This document shows, one piece after another, positions 1-10,112 of a stretch of 64,000 nt of DNA. The notes beneath the pieces are model-generated. The model searched no databases. It was not told where the DNA came from and worked only from the letters and a program-made list of their open reading frames with translations. The position numbers and the translations under genes are program-made. Positions within the stretch are counted from its first letter, which is position 1, and the number at the start of each line of letters is the position of its first letter. Source of the stretch: Closterium sp. NIES-65 (Eukaryota > Streptophyta > Zygnematophyceae > Desmidiales > Closteriaceae); the NCBI GenBank assembly GCA_948144175.1, contig CANXME010002070.1:310001-374000 (forward strand), written 5' to 3'.

Positions 1-1490
1 TGGCGATCGATCAAACTATCAGCAGCCTATTGCAGTTAGAAGCCCAGTACAAATGTCTGGACACCACTAGAACTACTTCCTACTCGAAGTAAAGCCTAAT
101 GCCTTGTGGAAAAGCGACTTGAACACGTGAAGCACCGAACAACACAAAACAGGACGCCAAAATGTAGAATGAAGCCCGAGGCTAGTCCCTAGAAATTGCC
201 CTCTCGTAAGTCGAGGAGATGGAGTTGGAGCGCATACCACCGCTTTATATCGCACAGAAAAGCGCCGAACCAGTCTGTTGCGTCGCGAAGTTCCAGTTTC
301 ATGCCGTCTGAACATTACCAACCCACCAAACCTGCCCTCCCGAGTCAGTTTCTCTGAGCACGCTGCCATGCTAGTGAAGTCACCTGGCCACTACTAGACC
401 ACAGACGACGGCGCCAAGCCTACAACGAGCCGACCACGCTGCCTCGACAAGTCAGTACCCATACTGTATCTGGGAGCACGACATTGACGAGGAAAAAGTG
501 CTGGGGAATTGACGGACGGGAGCACAGGTTTGGAGGTTTGGTCTGTTGGCTTCAGCGGAGGTTTGGATGCACAAACCCGCACATCGTGTGAGTTGTGTGC
601 TTTGCATGTACTGTAGCTGTACAATTTTCACACTAAAAGACGACGTTTTGCTGCTTTGAAAGACCCCATCGAAACTAATGGACTAAGCCAAGAGACGCTA
701 AGTTTGAGAAGGAATGCTTTTCAACACAGCGGTCGAAAGTGCCCCCACCGGCTACTTCCAATCGGTACTTGTTCCAAGAATCTTTCAGGCCCAAGACTCG
801 TATACGTTTCTTATGCAGGAAAAATTCCTCCGAAAAGCATCTACCTCAACAGTGGGAGGTGCCTGAAGCGGCCCAAATTCCCTGACAGCATTTGCTGAGG
901 GACTCAAGCCTTCACGGCTGAAGCTAGGGTTTGGTGGTCACTAAAACTGGCAATCGGATCCATGCCAGTGCGTGTCGCCCAACCTCATTGCTTAGGCGGC
1001 GAGAAAGCAGCTTTCAAATCTCTAGTTTTAGCAATTAGCGGCTCGACCGCTGGTGGTCCCGATTTTCAGCGAATCAGATGGCGTTTCTTCCTGTTTTTGT
1101 TCCCAACGGTTCTGGCTCACTTTGGCGCCAGTGACGCTCGTTGTTTTGTTTCCGAATATCCGCAACGATTCAGGCCTGTTGATCTACTTTTGCGGCTCGG
1201 TTCTTACCCCATTCTCTCCCCAGCCAGCGTCAACCATCCCTCCCTACGTTCGCCCGTCACCTTCCCATTTTCCAACCGGCATGCCTCATTCTCGCCTCCG
1301 CATATTCGCCCTCTCGTCCGCATTCACTATCCATGTTCCAATTTCAGCCGTGAGCCCACATTGAGACACCAGTTTCCGTTATTCAGTCTCCACATTCAGG
1401 CTTCGGACCGTTCAGTATTAGAACAACTTGGAACATCACGGAGCACTCTAGAGCACTGCTGATTTTTTCAACGTGACGCGACCGCGAGGA
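1..1490. other. No recognisable gene
   Basis: I see no conserved protein, RNA gene or repeat here. Several open frames of 70-170 codons exist, but none shows a recognisable motif. The sequence is mid-GC and not low-complexity, so it could hold promoter or 5' exons of the transcription unit that seems to start near 1496. Confidence 0.4.
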
Positions 1491-1495
1491 GTCGT

Positions 1496-1930
1496 ATGGC
1501 CGCCCAGCCGATTGCTTCGACGCAGCGAATGTTCGCGAGACAAAGAACATATCCGTAAGTGTTCCTATTTCTATTTCATTTTCGAAACCATTCAAGTTTC
1601 TATTGTCGCGATTCGTTCTTTTTACGCATCTGGATAAAAATATGACTTTTTGTTTGATCCGTGCAGGTCGGAACAGAACACGAAGAACGACTGAGATCGA
1701 CATTGGCTCTGAAGAGTGAAATTTCCCCTAAACTCAAATGCTGGATCTGCACCGACGAGCTTCAAAGGTAAGAGGCGGGATCTTCCCGTTCAATTTTGCG
1801 TTTCGTTTTGTTTCTGTTCTATGGACGCTCGCTAACGCAGTTTCTTCCATGTCATCGCGTGCAGGTTCTCCTAACATTTGCGCATTAGACAAGCCAATAT
1901 CGGCGCCGAATCGATATCCTTCGTCTTGTT
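1496..1930 (+). other. Splice-signal-bearing segment, possible 5' exons of an unknown transcript
   Basis: An ATG at 1496 opens a short frame ending at a GTAAGT donor at 1555. A pyrimidine-rich acceptor ends at 1666, a second exon-like block (1667-1767) ends at a GTAAGAG donor at 1768, and a third acceptor ends at 1864, leading into the repeat array. Joining the first two blocks gives only about 28 codons before TGA, so a protein product is doubtful. The donors and acceptors are good matches to consensus and correctly ordered. I infer a spliced, possibly noncoding, transcript reading into the array; RNA evidence would decide. Confidence 0.3.
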
Positions 1931-2148
1931 ATCAACGCGCGTGTGCTTCGAGTCAAGCGCGTCGGCGTTAAGTCAACGCGCGTCTCTCCGCTTTCGCTCA
2001 ACGCGCCCGCTGCCGCCTCCAGTCAACGCCTGCTGCCACAAGTCAACTCTTCTGCTGTTGACTCGAGTCAACGTCCTGCAGCCTTCATCGAGATGAGTAT
2101 TCGTATCCCCTTTCTTTTCGTATGATTTCGTATCATTATTTTCGCTAT

Positions 2149-2292
2149 AGCTGCCTGTAGCACACCCGAGTCCCGCCCTTTTTCTTTTGAGGTTCAGACT
2201 ATAAGGTATCCCCCTTGGTACGGGCGAAATTTTCTACCCCTGGTACGGTACGGTAAAGGTCCCCGTTTCCCCTTGGGTGTGCTGCAGCAGCT
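2149..2292. repeat. Array stem-loop 1
   Basis: Left arm 2149-2170 reads AGCTGCCTGTAGCACACCC then GAG; right arm 2271-2292 is its near reverse complement (CTTGGGTGTGCTGCAGCAGCT region). The loop contains AAGGTATCCCCCTTGGTACG and GGTAAAGGT motifs shared with the other copies. Confidence 0.7.
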
Positions 2293-2627
2293 GTATCTTC
2301 CCTCCCAAATCCGCTACACGAAGATCCGTTTCTTACATGTGACTGGACTGCGCATCTCCTACACGTTTCATCAACCCCCCCTTCCTCCTCCCCCCTCTCC
2401 TCCGCGCCTCTCCCTCCTCCCTGTCCATCAGGTCACCTGCTGCCCGCAAGGACCTTCGCTGCGAATTTCGCGTTTGAGGCGCATCACGGAGAGCGGTTGT
2501 GGGGACGCGGGTCGAAGGCAGCAGCGGGTCGTCGTGGGCTGCACGGCGCGTCTCACACCGCATCGCGGGCCAACAGATGAGTATCGCTCGGCCGTTTCTG
2601 CTTTCCGTTTCACTGCCTCGCCTCTCT

Positions 2628-2770
2628 AGCTGCCTGTAGCACACCCAAGTTTCTCCCCCCTCTTTTTTTTTGGTAAAGGTTCGGACTGTCAGGTATTCCC
2701 CTTGGTAGGTATTCCCCCTGGTACGGTAAGGTAAAGGTCCCCCACTCCGCTTGGGTGTTCTACAGCAGCT
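2628..2770. repeat. Array stem-loop 2
   Basis: Left arm 2628-2649 and right arm 2749-2770 pair over about 20 bp with few mismatches. The loop carries CTTGGTAGG and GGTACGGTAAGGTAAAGGT motifs. Confidence 0.7.
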
Positions 2771-3143
2771 ATACCTTCCTCTTATGTTCGGTTCTGGGCT
2801 AAACTTCATGTGACTCGAAGGAAGTCTTGCCGCTTGTTCTTGATCGTAGTCCTTCCCTCCCTCCCCCCCCTTCGCTCCGCCACCCCCTTTCCCCGCGTTG
2901 ACTCTCAGTGCTCTGCGCGCGTCAACGATCATCGCTTTGTCTGGCTAACGTGGGTCACGGAGGCAGCAGCGGAGGCAGCAGCGGAGGCAGCAGCGGAGGC
3001 AGCAGCGGGACTTGATGGGCTCCCTCGCAATGATTCTTGGAAGAAACAGATGAGTATCGTTTCACCACTCACCCCGCCTTCGCCTTTGTCCGTTTCGCCA
3101 CATGTCGTTTCGATTGCTTCCTGATTTGCTGCCTCTTCGTTTT

Positions 3144-3259
3144 AGCCGTCTGTAGCACACCCAAGTCCCTCCTTTTAAGGTTCAGGTTATGAGGTAAGTA
3201 ACCCCCTTGGTACGGTAAGGTGAAGGTCCCCCGCTCCACTTGGGTGTGCTACGGAGGCT
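3144..3259. repeat. Array stem-loop 3
   Basis: Left arm 3144-3165, right arm 3239-3259. The shortest loop of the series; it contains AGGTTCAGG, a GTAAGTA word and GGTACGGTAAGGT. Confidence 0.65.
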
Positions 3260-3437
3260 ACTCCTTTCCTTTTCTAGTCGCATCGGGACGAGAGTGCACA
3301 TGGCTCGACAGCGCTCCTGTCGCTGCCTCTCGTTTCTAATCCCACCCCATCGCCCCCCCCCCCCACCCCCCCTCCGCTCGCCCTCCTTTGCTCCAGGGGA
3401 CGCTTCTCGCCTCTCCGCTTTCAACTGGCTACAAGGC

Positions 3438-3542
3438 GCGCGTCAACGCCCTGCGGACTCGAGTCAACGCCCTGCTCCCGCGAGTCAACGCCCTGTTCTC
3501 GCGAGTCAACGCCCTGCTGTCGCGCGTCAACGCCCTGCTGCT
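3438..3542 (+). repeat. 21-bp minisatellite (5 copies)
   Basis: Five tandem copies of a 21-bp unit built on CGAGTCAACGCCCTG plus a variable 6 bp. Because 21 is a multiple of three, every frame stays open and gives a 7-residue repeat, but nothing else suggests coding. Confidence 0.8.
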
Positions 3543-3638
3543 GCCTCGAGACAGATAAGTACCCCTGCTCCATGCTCGCGACCTTGTCATTTGACTCCTC
3601 TGATTCCGATCAGCCATGCATATGCTGCGCTTCGCTCT

Positions 3639-3793
3639 GGCTGCTTGTGGCACACTCAAGGCCCCCCTTTTGTTCAAGGTTCGGACTATCAGGTACGCCC
3701 TCCAGGTAGGTACAGAACTTTTACCCTTGGTACGGTGTGGTAAGGTAGAGGTACCCCCCTCACTCCACCCTTTTTGAGTGTGCGACAGCAGCT
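3639..3793. repeat. Array stem-loop 4
   Basis: Left arm 3639-3660 (GGCTGCTTGTGGCACACTC then AAG) pairs with 3774-3793. The left and right arms share the C-to-T change relative to copies 1-3 (CACTCAAG against CTTGAGTG or TTGAGTG), which is compensatory. Confidence 0.7.
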
Positions 3794-3956
3794 TTACTTC
3801 CATCCCGCTCAGCTACACGACGCCTCACTGCCCGCATGAGAGTTCCCTTCACGCTCGGACTTGCTTCTCATCACAAATCCTCCCCTTCCCCCCCTCTCCC
3901 CTCCATCACGCCTCCCTATCCCTCAGCCTTTGCTGCTCACGGCAAGGAGCATCTCT

Positions 3957-4046
3957 CGTCGCGAGTCAACGCCCTGCTGCCACGAGTCAACGCCCTGCTG
4001 CCACGAGTCAACGCCCTGCTGCCACGAGTCAACGCCCTGCTGCTGC
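3957..4046 (+). repeat. 21-bp minisatellite (4 copies)
   Basis: Four near-identical copies of the same 21-bp family as the preceding unit, at the equivalent position. More degenerate copies of the GTCAACGC word lie at 1937-2075. Confidence 0.8.
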
Positions 4047-4156
4047 CTCAAGAGAGATAAGTACCCCCGCTCCATGCCCTCGACCCATTTCCCCCCTTGT
4101 CATTCGCCTGCTATGATTTCGATCAGTCATTTCGCATGCGCTTTTCTCGTCGCTCT

Positions 4157-4311
4157 AGCTGCTTGTGGCACACTCAAGGCCCCCCTTTTGTTCAAGGTTC
4201 GGACTATCAGGTGCGCCTTCCAGGTAGGTACAGAACTTCTACCCTTGGTACGGTAAGGTACGGTAAAGGTACCCCCCTCACTCCACCCTCCTTGAGTGTG
4301 CGACAGCAGCT
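4157..4311. repeat. Array stem-loop 5
   Basis: Left arm 4157-4178 and right arm 4291-4311 pair almost perfectly. This copy is the closest relative of stem-loop 4, and both arms carry the same CACTCAAG/CTTGAGTG variant. Confidence 0.7.
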
Positions 4312-4739
4312 GTGCTTCCATCCCGCTCTGCTACACGATGGCTTGTTGCCTGCCTAGATGTGAGTCCACTGCCCTGCACTCTTCTTCCGCGGACTTCCTT
4401 CTCATTACATCCTCCCCTCTCCAACAACCCCCCCCCACCCCCACCCGCGCCTCCCTATCCCTCAGTGGCGTTGCTCGCGGCGAGAAGCATTCCTCTGGGG
4501 AGCATCGCGTGGAGGCGATGGGAGCATCGCGTGGAGGCGATGGGAGCAAGGGGAGCTGCTGTGGGGACGTGTGGCGGAGCGGAGGCAGCAGCGGGTCGTC
4601 GTGGGCCTCTTTCCCTCCCAGCCAGCCAGGCGCCAGCACTCAGCGTCCAACAGATGAGTATCGTTCTGGCAGCCTTCTCCCCTCTGTTGTTACCGGCCTC
4701 GTTGCGCGTGCTTCCGTTTTCACTGCCTCGTCGCTCCCC

Positions 4740-4914
4740 CTGCCTGTAGCACACCCAAGACCTTTTTCCTTTAAGGTTACGACTGTCAGGTGTTCCCCTT
4801 GGTACTCCCCTTGGTACCCCCTCCTGGTACTCCCCTTGGTTGGTACAACACTTGTCACCCTTGGCTGGTAAGATGAAGGTCCCCTCCCCTCTTCTTGGGT
4901 GTGCTACAGCTGGC
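4740..4914. repeat. Array stem-loop 6
   Basis: Left arm 4740-4759, right arm 4893-4914. The loop is expanded by a short internal repeat of CCCCTTGGTA words. Confidence 0.65.
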
Positions 4915-5317
4915 TTGCTTGCATCCGTTTTCACGTCTGACTAGACACACCACTCGCTCGCACTTCATTCTAATCTTTCCCACCATCCTCCCCCCCTCCC
5001 CCCCCCCCCCCCTCCCCGCCCCCCCTTCCCTCTCCTCCCGCCCTCTCCCTCTCGACCATCTCAGGGCCCTGCGTGCGTGAAGGACGCTTTGCCTGGCGAA
5101 CGCTTCTCAAGGGACGTGGGACACAGAGGGAGCAGCCGAGGGAGCAGCCGAGGGATCAGCCGAGGGATCAGCTGGACTTCTTGAACTTCCCATCACTCAA
5201 CCATCACAGACTGACCAAGAGATAAGTACCGCTTCACCAGCCTCTCTCCCTCTGCCTCATTTTCCCGCTTGTTGTGTTGCATGCATGTCTTGTCTTCCTT
5301 GCTGTCCTCGTCACTCC

Positions 5318-5424
5318 AGCTGTCTGTGGCACACCCAAGCCCCCCTTCCTTTTTTTTAAGGTCCCTTGGTATGATGTTGAGGTTCAGGTCCCCCGCTCTC
5401 CCTTGGGTGTGCTACAGCTGGCTA
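5318..5424. repeat. Array stem-loop 7
   Basis: Left arm 5318-5339, right arm 5402-5424. Last copy of the array; the loop is short and keeps the AAGG, CCCTTGGTA and AGGTTCAGG words. Confidence 0.65.
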
Positions 5425-5861
5425 GATCGTGCATGGCATGCTGTCCCTCCCCTCTCGTCTGCACTTGTCTGCATCTGTTCTCTCCACTCACTCACTCACT
5501 CACTCCCGCCATCCCTCCTTCCCCTCTTCTTTGCTGTCCCCCAGGGCACCAGGCGGAGCAGAGGCATGCGGGGGGAGGAGCGCTGCTGCTGCACTCAGCT
5601 CCGCTGCACCTCGGCTCAACGCAGTTAAGTACACAACCTGGCCCTTCTCTTTCAGCCTTCTGTTGTTTGAGTTTTTGCTAATTGTGTCCTTGCTTTCAGC
5701 ATTGCTGCACTTTCTCCTTTCATCTCTGTTGCATTCAAATCTTTGACTGCTCCCAATCGTCAGCCACTAACTGCCTTTTGCACCCCCCTCCTCGCCCCAG
5801 CAGTTTCATCTGCTGTGGTGGACGCTGCTGGTGGCTGGTGGAGGGTGCTGAGTGCCCCTGA

Positions 5862-6070
5862 TGGTGGTGGTGGTGGTGGTGGCGGCGGCGGCGGTGGTGG
5901 TGGTGGTGGTGGTGGTGGTGGTGGTGGTGGTGGTGGTGGTGGTGGTGGTGGTGGTGGTGGTGGTGGTGGTGGTGGTGGTGGTGGTGGTGGTGGTGGTGGT
6001 GGTGGTGGTGGTGGTGGTGGTGGTGGTGGTGGTGGCAAGTGGTGGTTGGTGGTGGTGGTGGTGGTGGGTG
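5862..6070 (+). repeat. (GGT)n trinucleotide microsatellite
   Basis: About 58 nearly uninterrupted GGT/GGC triplets (5862-6036), followed by interrupted copies to about 6070. All apparent homopolymer ORFs here (Gly, Val, His, Pro) are translations of this repeat. Confidence 0.95.
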
Positions 6071-6140
6071 GAGAGTGGTGGTTGGGTGGGGCCTTGGGAC
6101 TGGATGCCAATAGCCGCACGTTGAAGGCATAATGGACGAT

Positions 6141-6169
6141 CACCAGACCCTGCGGCCGGGGGTCTGGTG
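6141..6169. repeat. Perfect 10-bp inverted repeat
   Basis: CACCAGACCC at 6141-6150 pairs perfectly with GGGTCTGGTG at 6160-6169, leaving a 9-nt loop. It lies between the GGT tract and the left DIRS-flanking repeat; function unknown. Confidence 0.6.
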
Positions 6170-6287
6170 TGGCTCCCCTCTTGCCACGTCGGTGAGGGTT
6201 CAGCTCTCGGGGTCGCTCCTCAGCCCCACTCTGGTGTGGTGGTGGAGAGTGGTGGACGGAGGTGGAGAGTGGTGGTGGTGGGGTGGA

Positions 6288-6786
6288 GGGAGGGTGAGCC
6301 CACTTGAGTGAGGGGAGGGCAAGGCAGGGGAGGGATGTTGAACCTCCCAGGGCAAGGCTTGTGAGGGGGGGGGAGAGGGACGGGGGTTGAAGTCCCTGAG
6401 TTTAAGACAAGTTTGGGTCAGAGGAACCTCCCTCCTCTGGCCTTTGCTTGTCTTAAATTCAGGGGTTACAATCCCCCTCTCTTGCTTCTCACTCGCCTTG
6501 CTCTGGGGGGTTCTGCTTCCTTCCTCTGCCTTGTCCTCACCTTACTCAGGTGGTTTCAACCTTCCTTCACTGCTACTGTTGGTGCTCACCTAGAAGTGGT
6601 GCTGGTGGTGGGAAGTTTTGGAGATGAGGAAGTGGCTGGGAAAGGGGTGTGCTCTAGGAGCGAGGAGTTGTTGGTGCCAGAGCTGCCAAGGAGTGGTGTA
6701 AATTTTATGGCCCTTGTTGTAGTTTTTAACCGCATGCGTACCACAAGTCTGATAACACTTCTGCTAGTGGATGTTTTAGCCTACTG
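6288..6786. repeat. 499-bp direct repeat, left copy
   Basis: Matches 10113-10611 at a fixed offset of 3,825 bp; the parts I compared are identical. Internally it is a long imperfect inverted repeat: 6300-6425 folds onto 6431-6553 (for example TTTAAGACAAG against CTTGTCTTAAA), predicting a ~250-nt hairpin. Confidence 0.85.
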
Positions 6787-6787
6787 A

Positions 6788-6843
6788 TTGAGAAAGCTTG
6801 CTTTCTTATTCTTATCAATTGGCATCGTTCTCATTACAAATGG
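6788..6843. repeat. 56-bp direct repeat, copy 1
   Basis: Contains GAAAGCTTGCTTTC and CAATTGGCATCGTTCTCATT; pairs with 7150-7205. It is directly adjacent to the left 499-bp repeat. Confidence 0.7.
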
Positions 6844-7149
6844 CTTATTACAACATTTGCATCAACGTTCAACACAAGCTAGTGCAATCGAGTAACACTA
6901 GCTAAGATGTACCCTATCCAAGTGGCATTAGCAAGGCGGTTTGCTCTGGGGTGGGTGGTGGGAATGTTGAGTGAGCCGTTGGAAAATCGAGAAACGTGGG
7001 TGGAGGGAAATGAACTCCAACCCACGGTTTTTGTAGTTGGAGAAGGGCGTTTAGCGCGCTTCGACGATGCCAATTGTGCAGTACAAGCAGCTTCGCTTTC
7101 ATAATACACAATTTTAAAAAACACAATGTGTGTTTAAAAATTATAATAT

Positions 7150-7205
7150 TGAAAAAGCTTGCTTTCTTGTTCTTATCAATTGGCATCGTTCTCATTACAA
7201 ATGGG
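7150..7205. repeat. 56-bp direct repeat, copy 2
   Basis: Near-identical to 6788-6843. It overlaps the stop codon of the minus-strand recombinase frame, so the pair may be the 3' terminal/internal complementary repeats of the DIRS element. Confidence 0.7.
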
Positions 7206-8229
7206 GTCTCTGAGACATGGGCAGCGGGGGCCTCCGGTTGCGTACGAGTGCCTCTGAGTGTTGTGCCGATGACGCTGCATGCGTCAGGTCTTGTAGGTTA
7301 CGGGAGGCTTCGATAAGAGGCTCGACGTATGGTGTAACATACATTTCCTTTGCTGAGTCGCTTCGCCATCTGCCCAGCCGTTTGAAGACCCTGTTTGGCA
7401 CGCCCGTGTTGGCTGCTACTGTGGCTGCACCCTTTCGGAAAGAATGTGTGCCGAGCTGCAGGTCTCCAAGGCCCACCTTTGCGAAGGCTTCCTTGCACCA
7501 GTTCCAGATCGTGGTGTATGAGGGTGGCCTTGCTTGGCCCTCGCTGGTTGAAGTGTGGTCGAAGACCCGAATCAATGGTCCCTCTGACTGTGGGCCATAG
7601 CCGGCCAGTTGGATGAAGCGTCGGGTGCAGCGCACTGGGCAACAAGGGTCTGTCGTTGCTGCAATGGGAATCCAAATGCCATGACCAGCCTGATCGGTCT
7701 TGGAGTGTGGTATGAGAATCCACATGACCGCGTCGTCGAATTGGATGTCTTGACATTTTATGGCTGCCAGGTCAGAATATCGCAGGAATCCTGAATACAT
7801 GAGGATGGGGATCAACCCTTTCTGAAACATCGCGGGATCGTCGAACTGCAAGTAACTCGCGGCCATGTCCCGGACTTGTTGGATCGATACGGGTTCCTTC
7901 ATACGAGTAGGGCGAGGGCAGTGTCGTTTTGCACAGTCACGGACTTGGGTGGTGAACGGTCCGGTTGTCGGGCATTTGCTCCCAGTCATGCGATGAGCGA
8001 AGCTGACCGCCGAGCACGTCAGCTGCACTACGGACAGGGTGGCTTTGCGTCCGATTGCGTGTACCAGGTAGAGCGCGAGGGTCATGTCGGATGCCGGAAG
8101 AAATGGGAGGTTCACTTTTGTGCAGAAGGCTCGAAACTTGGCCCAGTATGGTTCGTATGTCCGGATCGTAGAATCGACGCGAGATTGCGCGAGCATGTTG
8201 ATCATTTGGTCGTGTAACTTTGGGAGCAA
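7195..8229 (-). CDS. DIRS tyrosine recombinase
   Basis: Integrase substitute of DIRS elements: it joins a circular DNA intermediate to the target by recombination rather than by a DDE integrase. The frame is about 340 residues, the family's usual size. It has an N-terminal SAM-like core-binding part (STIRTYEPYWAKF) and a C-terminal catalytic part. Catalytic residues visible are the first Arg in GFLRYSDLAA, the His-x-x-Arg box in HSFRKGAATVAA, Trp in GRWRS and a Tyr a few residues later (KEMYVTPY). The first ATG is at 8205; codons upstream to 8229 start with TTG. It lies 3' of RT-RNase H, in another frame, and ends inside the 56-bp repeat. No disabling change seen. Confidence 0.85.
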   Translation of the reverse strand: MLPKLHDQMINMLAQSRVDSTIRTYEPYWAKFRAFCTKVNLPFLPASDMTLALYLVHAIGRKATLSVVQLTCSAVSFAHRMTGSKCPTTGPFTTQVRDCAKRHCPRPTRMKEPVSIQQVRDMAASYLQFDDPAMFQKGLIPILMYSGFLRYSDLAAIKCQDIQFDDAVMWILIPHSKTDQAGHGIWIPIAATTDPCCPVRCTRRFIQLAGYGPQSEGPLIRVFDHTSTSEGQARPPSYTTIWNWCKEAFAKVGLGDLQLGTHSFRKGAATVAANTGVPNRVFKRLGRWRSDSAKEMYVTPYVEPLIEASRNLQDLTHAASSAQHSEALVRNRRPPLPMSQRPHL

Positions 8230-8258
8230 ATCTGAACACAGGGCGTTGATGTTTTGAA

Positions 8259-10073
8259 TTAGTCAAATGCCATTCTCAGTGCAATAATTGGGCTGTGCGG
8301 TAGTCCCATGCCTGAAAAAGCATTGGAATGGGATCCTGCGTCTAGGCATTGGTTTCCGTGTGTCAGGGGTATGTGCGCGTGGATGTGTGGAGCCCAAGTG
8401 CATAGGGAGGGTTGCAAAAGTGGCCACCAGCTTGCGCCTGGCCAGTGCGGAACTATCAGTGTGAGTGATGCATGGGTGCGTTGTGCGTGATGGAGGACGG
8501 CCGGGACCAGTTGGGGCGGGGGGAAGGCGAAGTTGTTTTCGGGTGTCCACGCGATCGAGAACGCATCAACTGCGATGGCTTCTGGGTGGGGAATCTTTGT
8601 GCAGAAGCGCGGCAGTTGGGTGTTGCGGGAGTTTGCGAAGAGGTCGATTGAGTGGGGCCCCCAACGACGTTCCAAGATGCGGAACCACGGCGTTTTCAGC
8701 GCGTAATCGTCGTGGTCGACCATTTTTGAAAGTTCGTCGGCGTGTGTATTGAGCTCGCGCGGAATCCATTCGATGATCAAGCGCGTGCCAAGCTCCATGC
8801 ATGTTCGGATGATGCTCTTGCATGCCGTTGCGAGGTCGGGGCTGTGAGAGCCGCCTTTTCGAAGGATGAAGAACACGCCCTGGTTGTCCACCCGCACGAG
8901 AACGTGTTTTTGCTTGATCTTGGTCGCGTATGTTTGGAGCGCCCAAAGGACGCCTTCAATCTCCCGTCGCGTGCTGGACGTTCCTCGTAGCGGCTCTGAC
9001 ATGGTTGCGCTGGCTTCTTCGAGGCCGCCCGGAAATGTGGTCAGAGTGGCGCCCCAACCATGAGAGCTGACATCCACATGGATTACTGCATCGTAGCTGT
9101 TCCTGACGTGAAAAGGTGCACCGTTGAAACGGTCAAACTCCTCGAGCCAAAATTGGAGCTCCTCTGCTGCAGATGGGGGGATAACCACGCTGCTTTTTCA
9201 AGACGGTGCTTCGTTGATCACTTGCAACATAGCGTGGCTGAATGCGCGAGCGGTCGCGCCAAGTGCGACACCCATCGATGCAAGCATCCCAGTGATTCTG
9301 GCCACGTGGCGGACCGGGATTGGTCGGCATGCCCTGCTTGCGCTCAGGAGGTTCTGGATGGTTGCATGTAGTGAGGCTCGTCGGTCGGGACCGATGGAGA
9401 ATCGGCCGGTGTCGGTCTCCAGTTCTACGCCCAGGAATCGGAGATGTTGCGATGGTGACAGTTGTGATTTCTTCGCGTTTATCACAAGGCCTGCCTCTTT
9501 GAGGTCCAATATCACCTGCTGGCAGATTGCTTGCGCATCGGCTTTCGACTGGCAGAGAAATAAGATGTCATCCACGTAAGGTACGACTCGGATGCCTTGT
9601 TCTCGCCAACGCCGAGCTAGTTGCTTGATGAGCTGTATAAAGACGAATGGAGCCGTCGCGAGGCCGAATGGTAGTGAACGAAAGGCGTATGTGCGCCTAT
9701 CGAATTCGAAGCCAAGGAACTTCCAGCACGATGGGTGGATGTCGATGTGATGGTAACCAGATTTGAGGTCAATGGAGAACATCCAGTCCCCAACGCGCGC
9801 CAGGTCGGCGACATGGCTGAGCCCCTCGTACTTGAACTTGGGGACAATCAAGTTGGCGTTGACCTTTCTCAGATCAAGAATGAGCCTGCATTTGTCTTTT
9901 TGCTCGACCACGTTAAGTGGACTTATGCACTTGAGTTCCGTTGCGGCCATCGGAACTGCCGCTCCCGTCTCTATGAGTTCTTGGATGGCGGTACGTGTGA
10001 ACGTGGCATGCGTGTTCGCCCCGACATGATTGCGATCGTGGAAAGGTTGTGGTGGGCCGTGGCTCCATGGCAA
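8259..10073 (-). pseudogene. DIRS reverse transcriptase-RNase H, split by one TGA
   Basis: Reverse transcriptase with LDLRKVN, SIDLKSGYHHI, PFGLATAPF and the catalytic YVDD box, followed in the same frame by RNase H (VDVSSHGWGA, then an Arg-Glu-Ile stretch, then WIPRELNTHADELSK). The TGA at 9198-9200 separates the two parts; frame spacing (885 bp) shows they were one polypeptide. The RT start used (10073) is the first Met; upstream codons reach the right 499-bp repeat, so an N-terminal part or gag has been lost or was never there. The RNase H motif set is that of DIRS/Gypsy-like pols rather than Copia. Apart from the stop, active-site residues look retained. Confidence 0.85.
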
Positions 10074-10112
10074 CCAGTAACCCTTGGCGATGACGGAGAG
10101 AACGAGGCTGCT

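Larger units (their letters stand above)
1930..5640 (+). repeat. Degenerate tandem array of seven ~480-580-bp units, each with a stem-loop and a private minisatellite
   Basis: Seven inverted-repeat modules start at 2149, 2628, 3144, 3639, 4157, 4740 and 5318 (spacing 479-583 bp). Each unit runs in the same order: right stem arm, a pyrimidine-rich stretch often containing GCCTCCCTATCCCTC, a minisatellite, a conserved word AGAT(A/G)AGTA(T/C), a 60-120-bp spacer, then the next left arm. The minisatellite sits at the same place in each unit but differs in sequence (21 bp in some, 12 bp in others, 22 bp in one). No long reading frame persists across units. It could be an expanded exon-intron array of a gene, a noncoding RNA locus or a local satellite; the sequence does not decide. 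Confidence 0.75.

Noticed and set aside
962..1462. 166-codon ORF as a gene
   Set aside because: No recognisable domain, overlapping open frames, and no splice or codon signal supporting it.
3438..4046. CRISPR-like short regular repeats
   Set aside because: Units are directly tandem without unique spacers, in a eukaryotic intron-bearing context; minisatellite.
5735..6143. Long homopolymer ORFs (poly-Gly, poly-Val, poly-His, poly-Pro)
   Set aside because: Six-frame translations of the (GGT)n microsatellite with no flanking coding signal.
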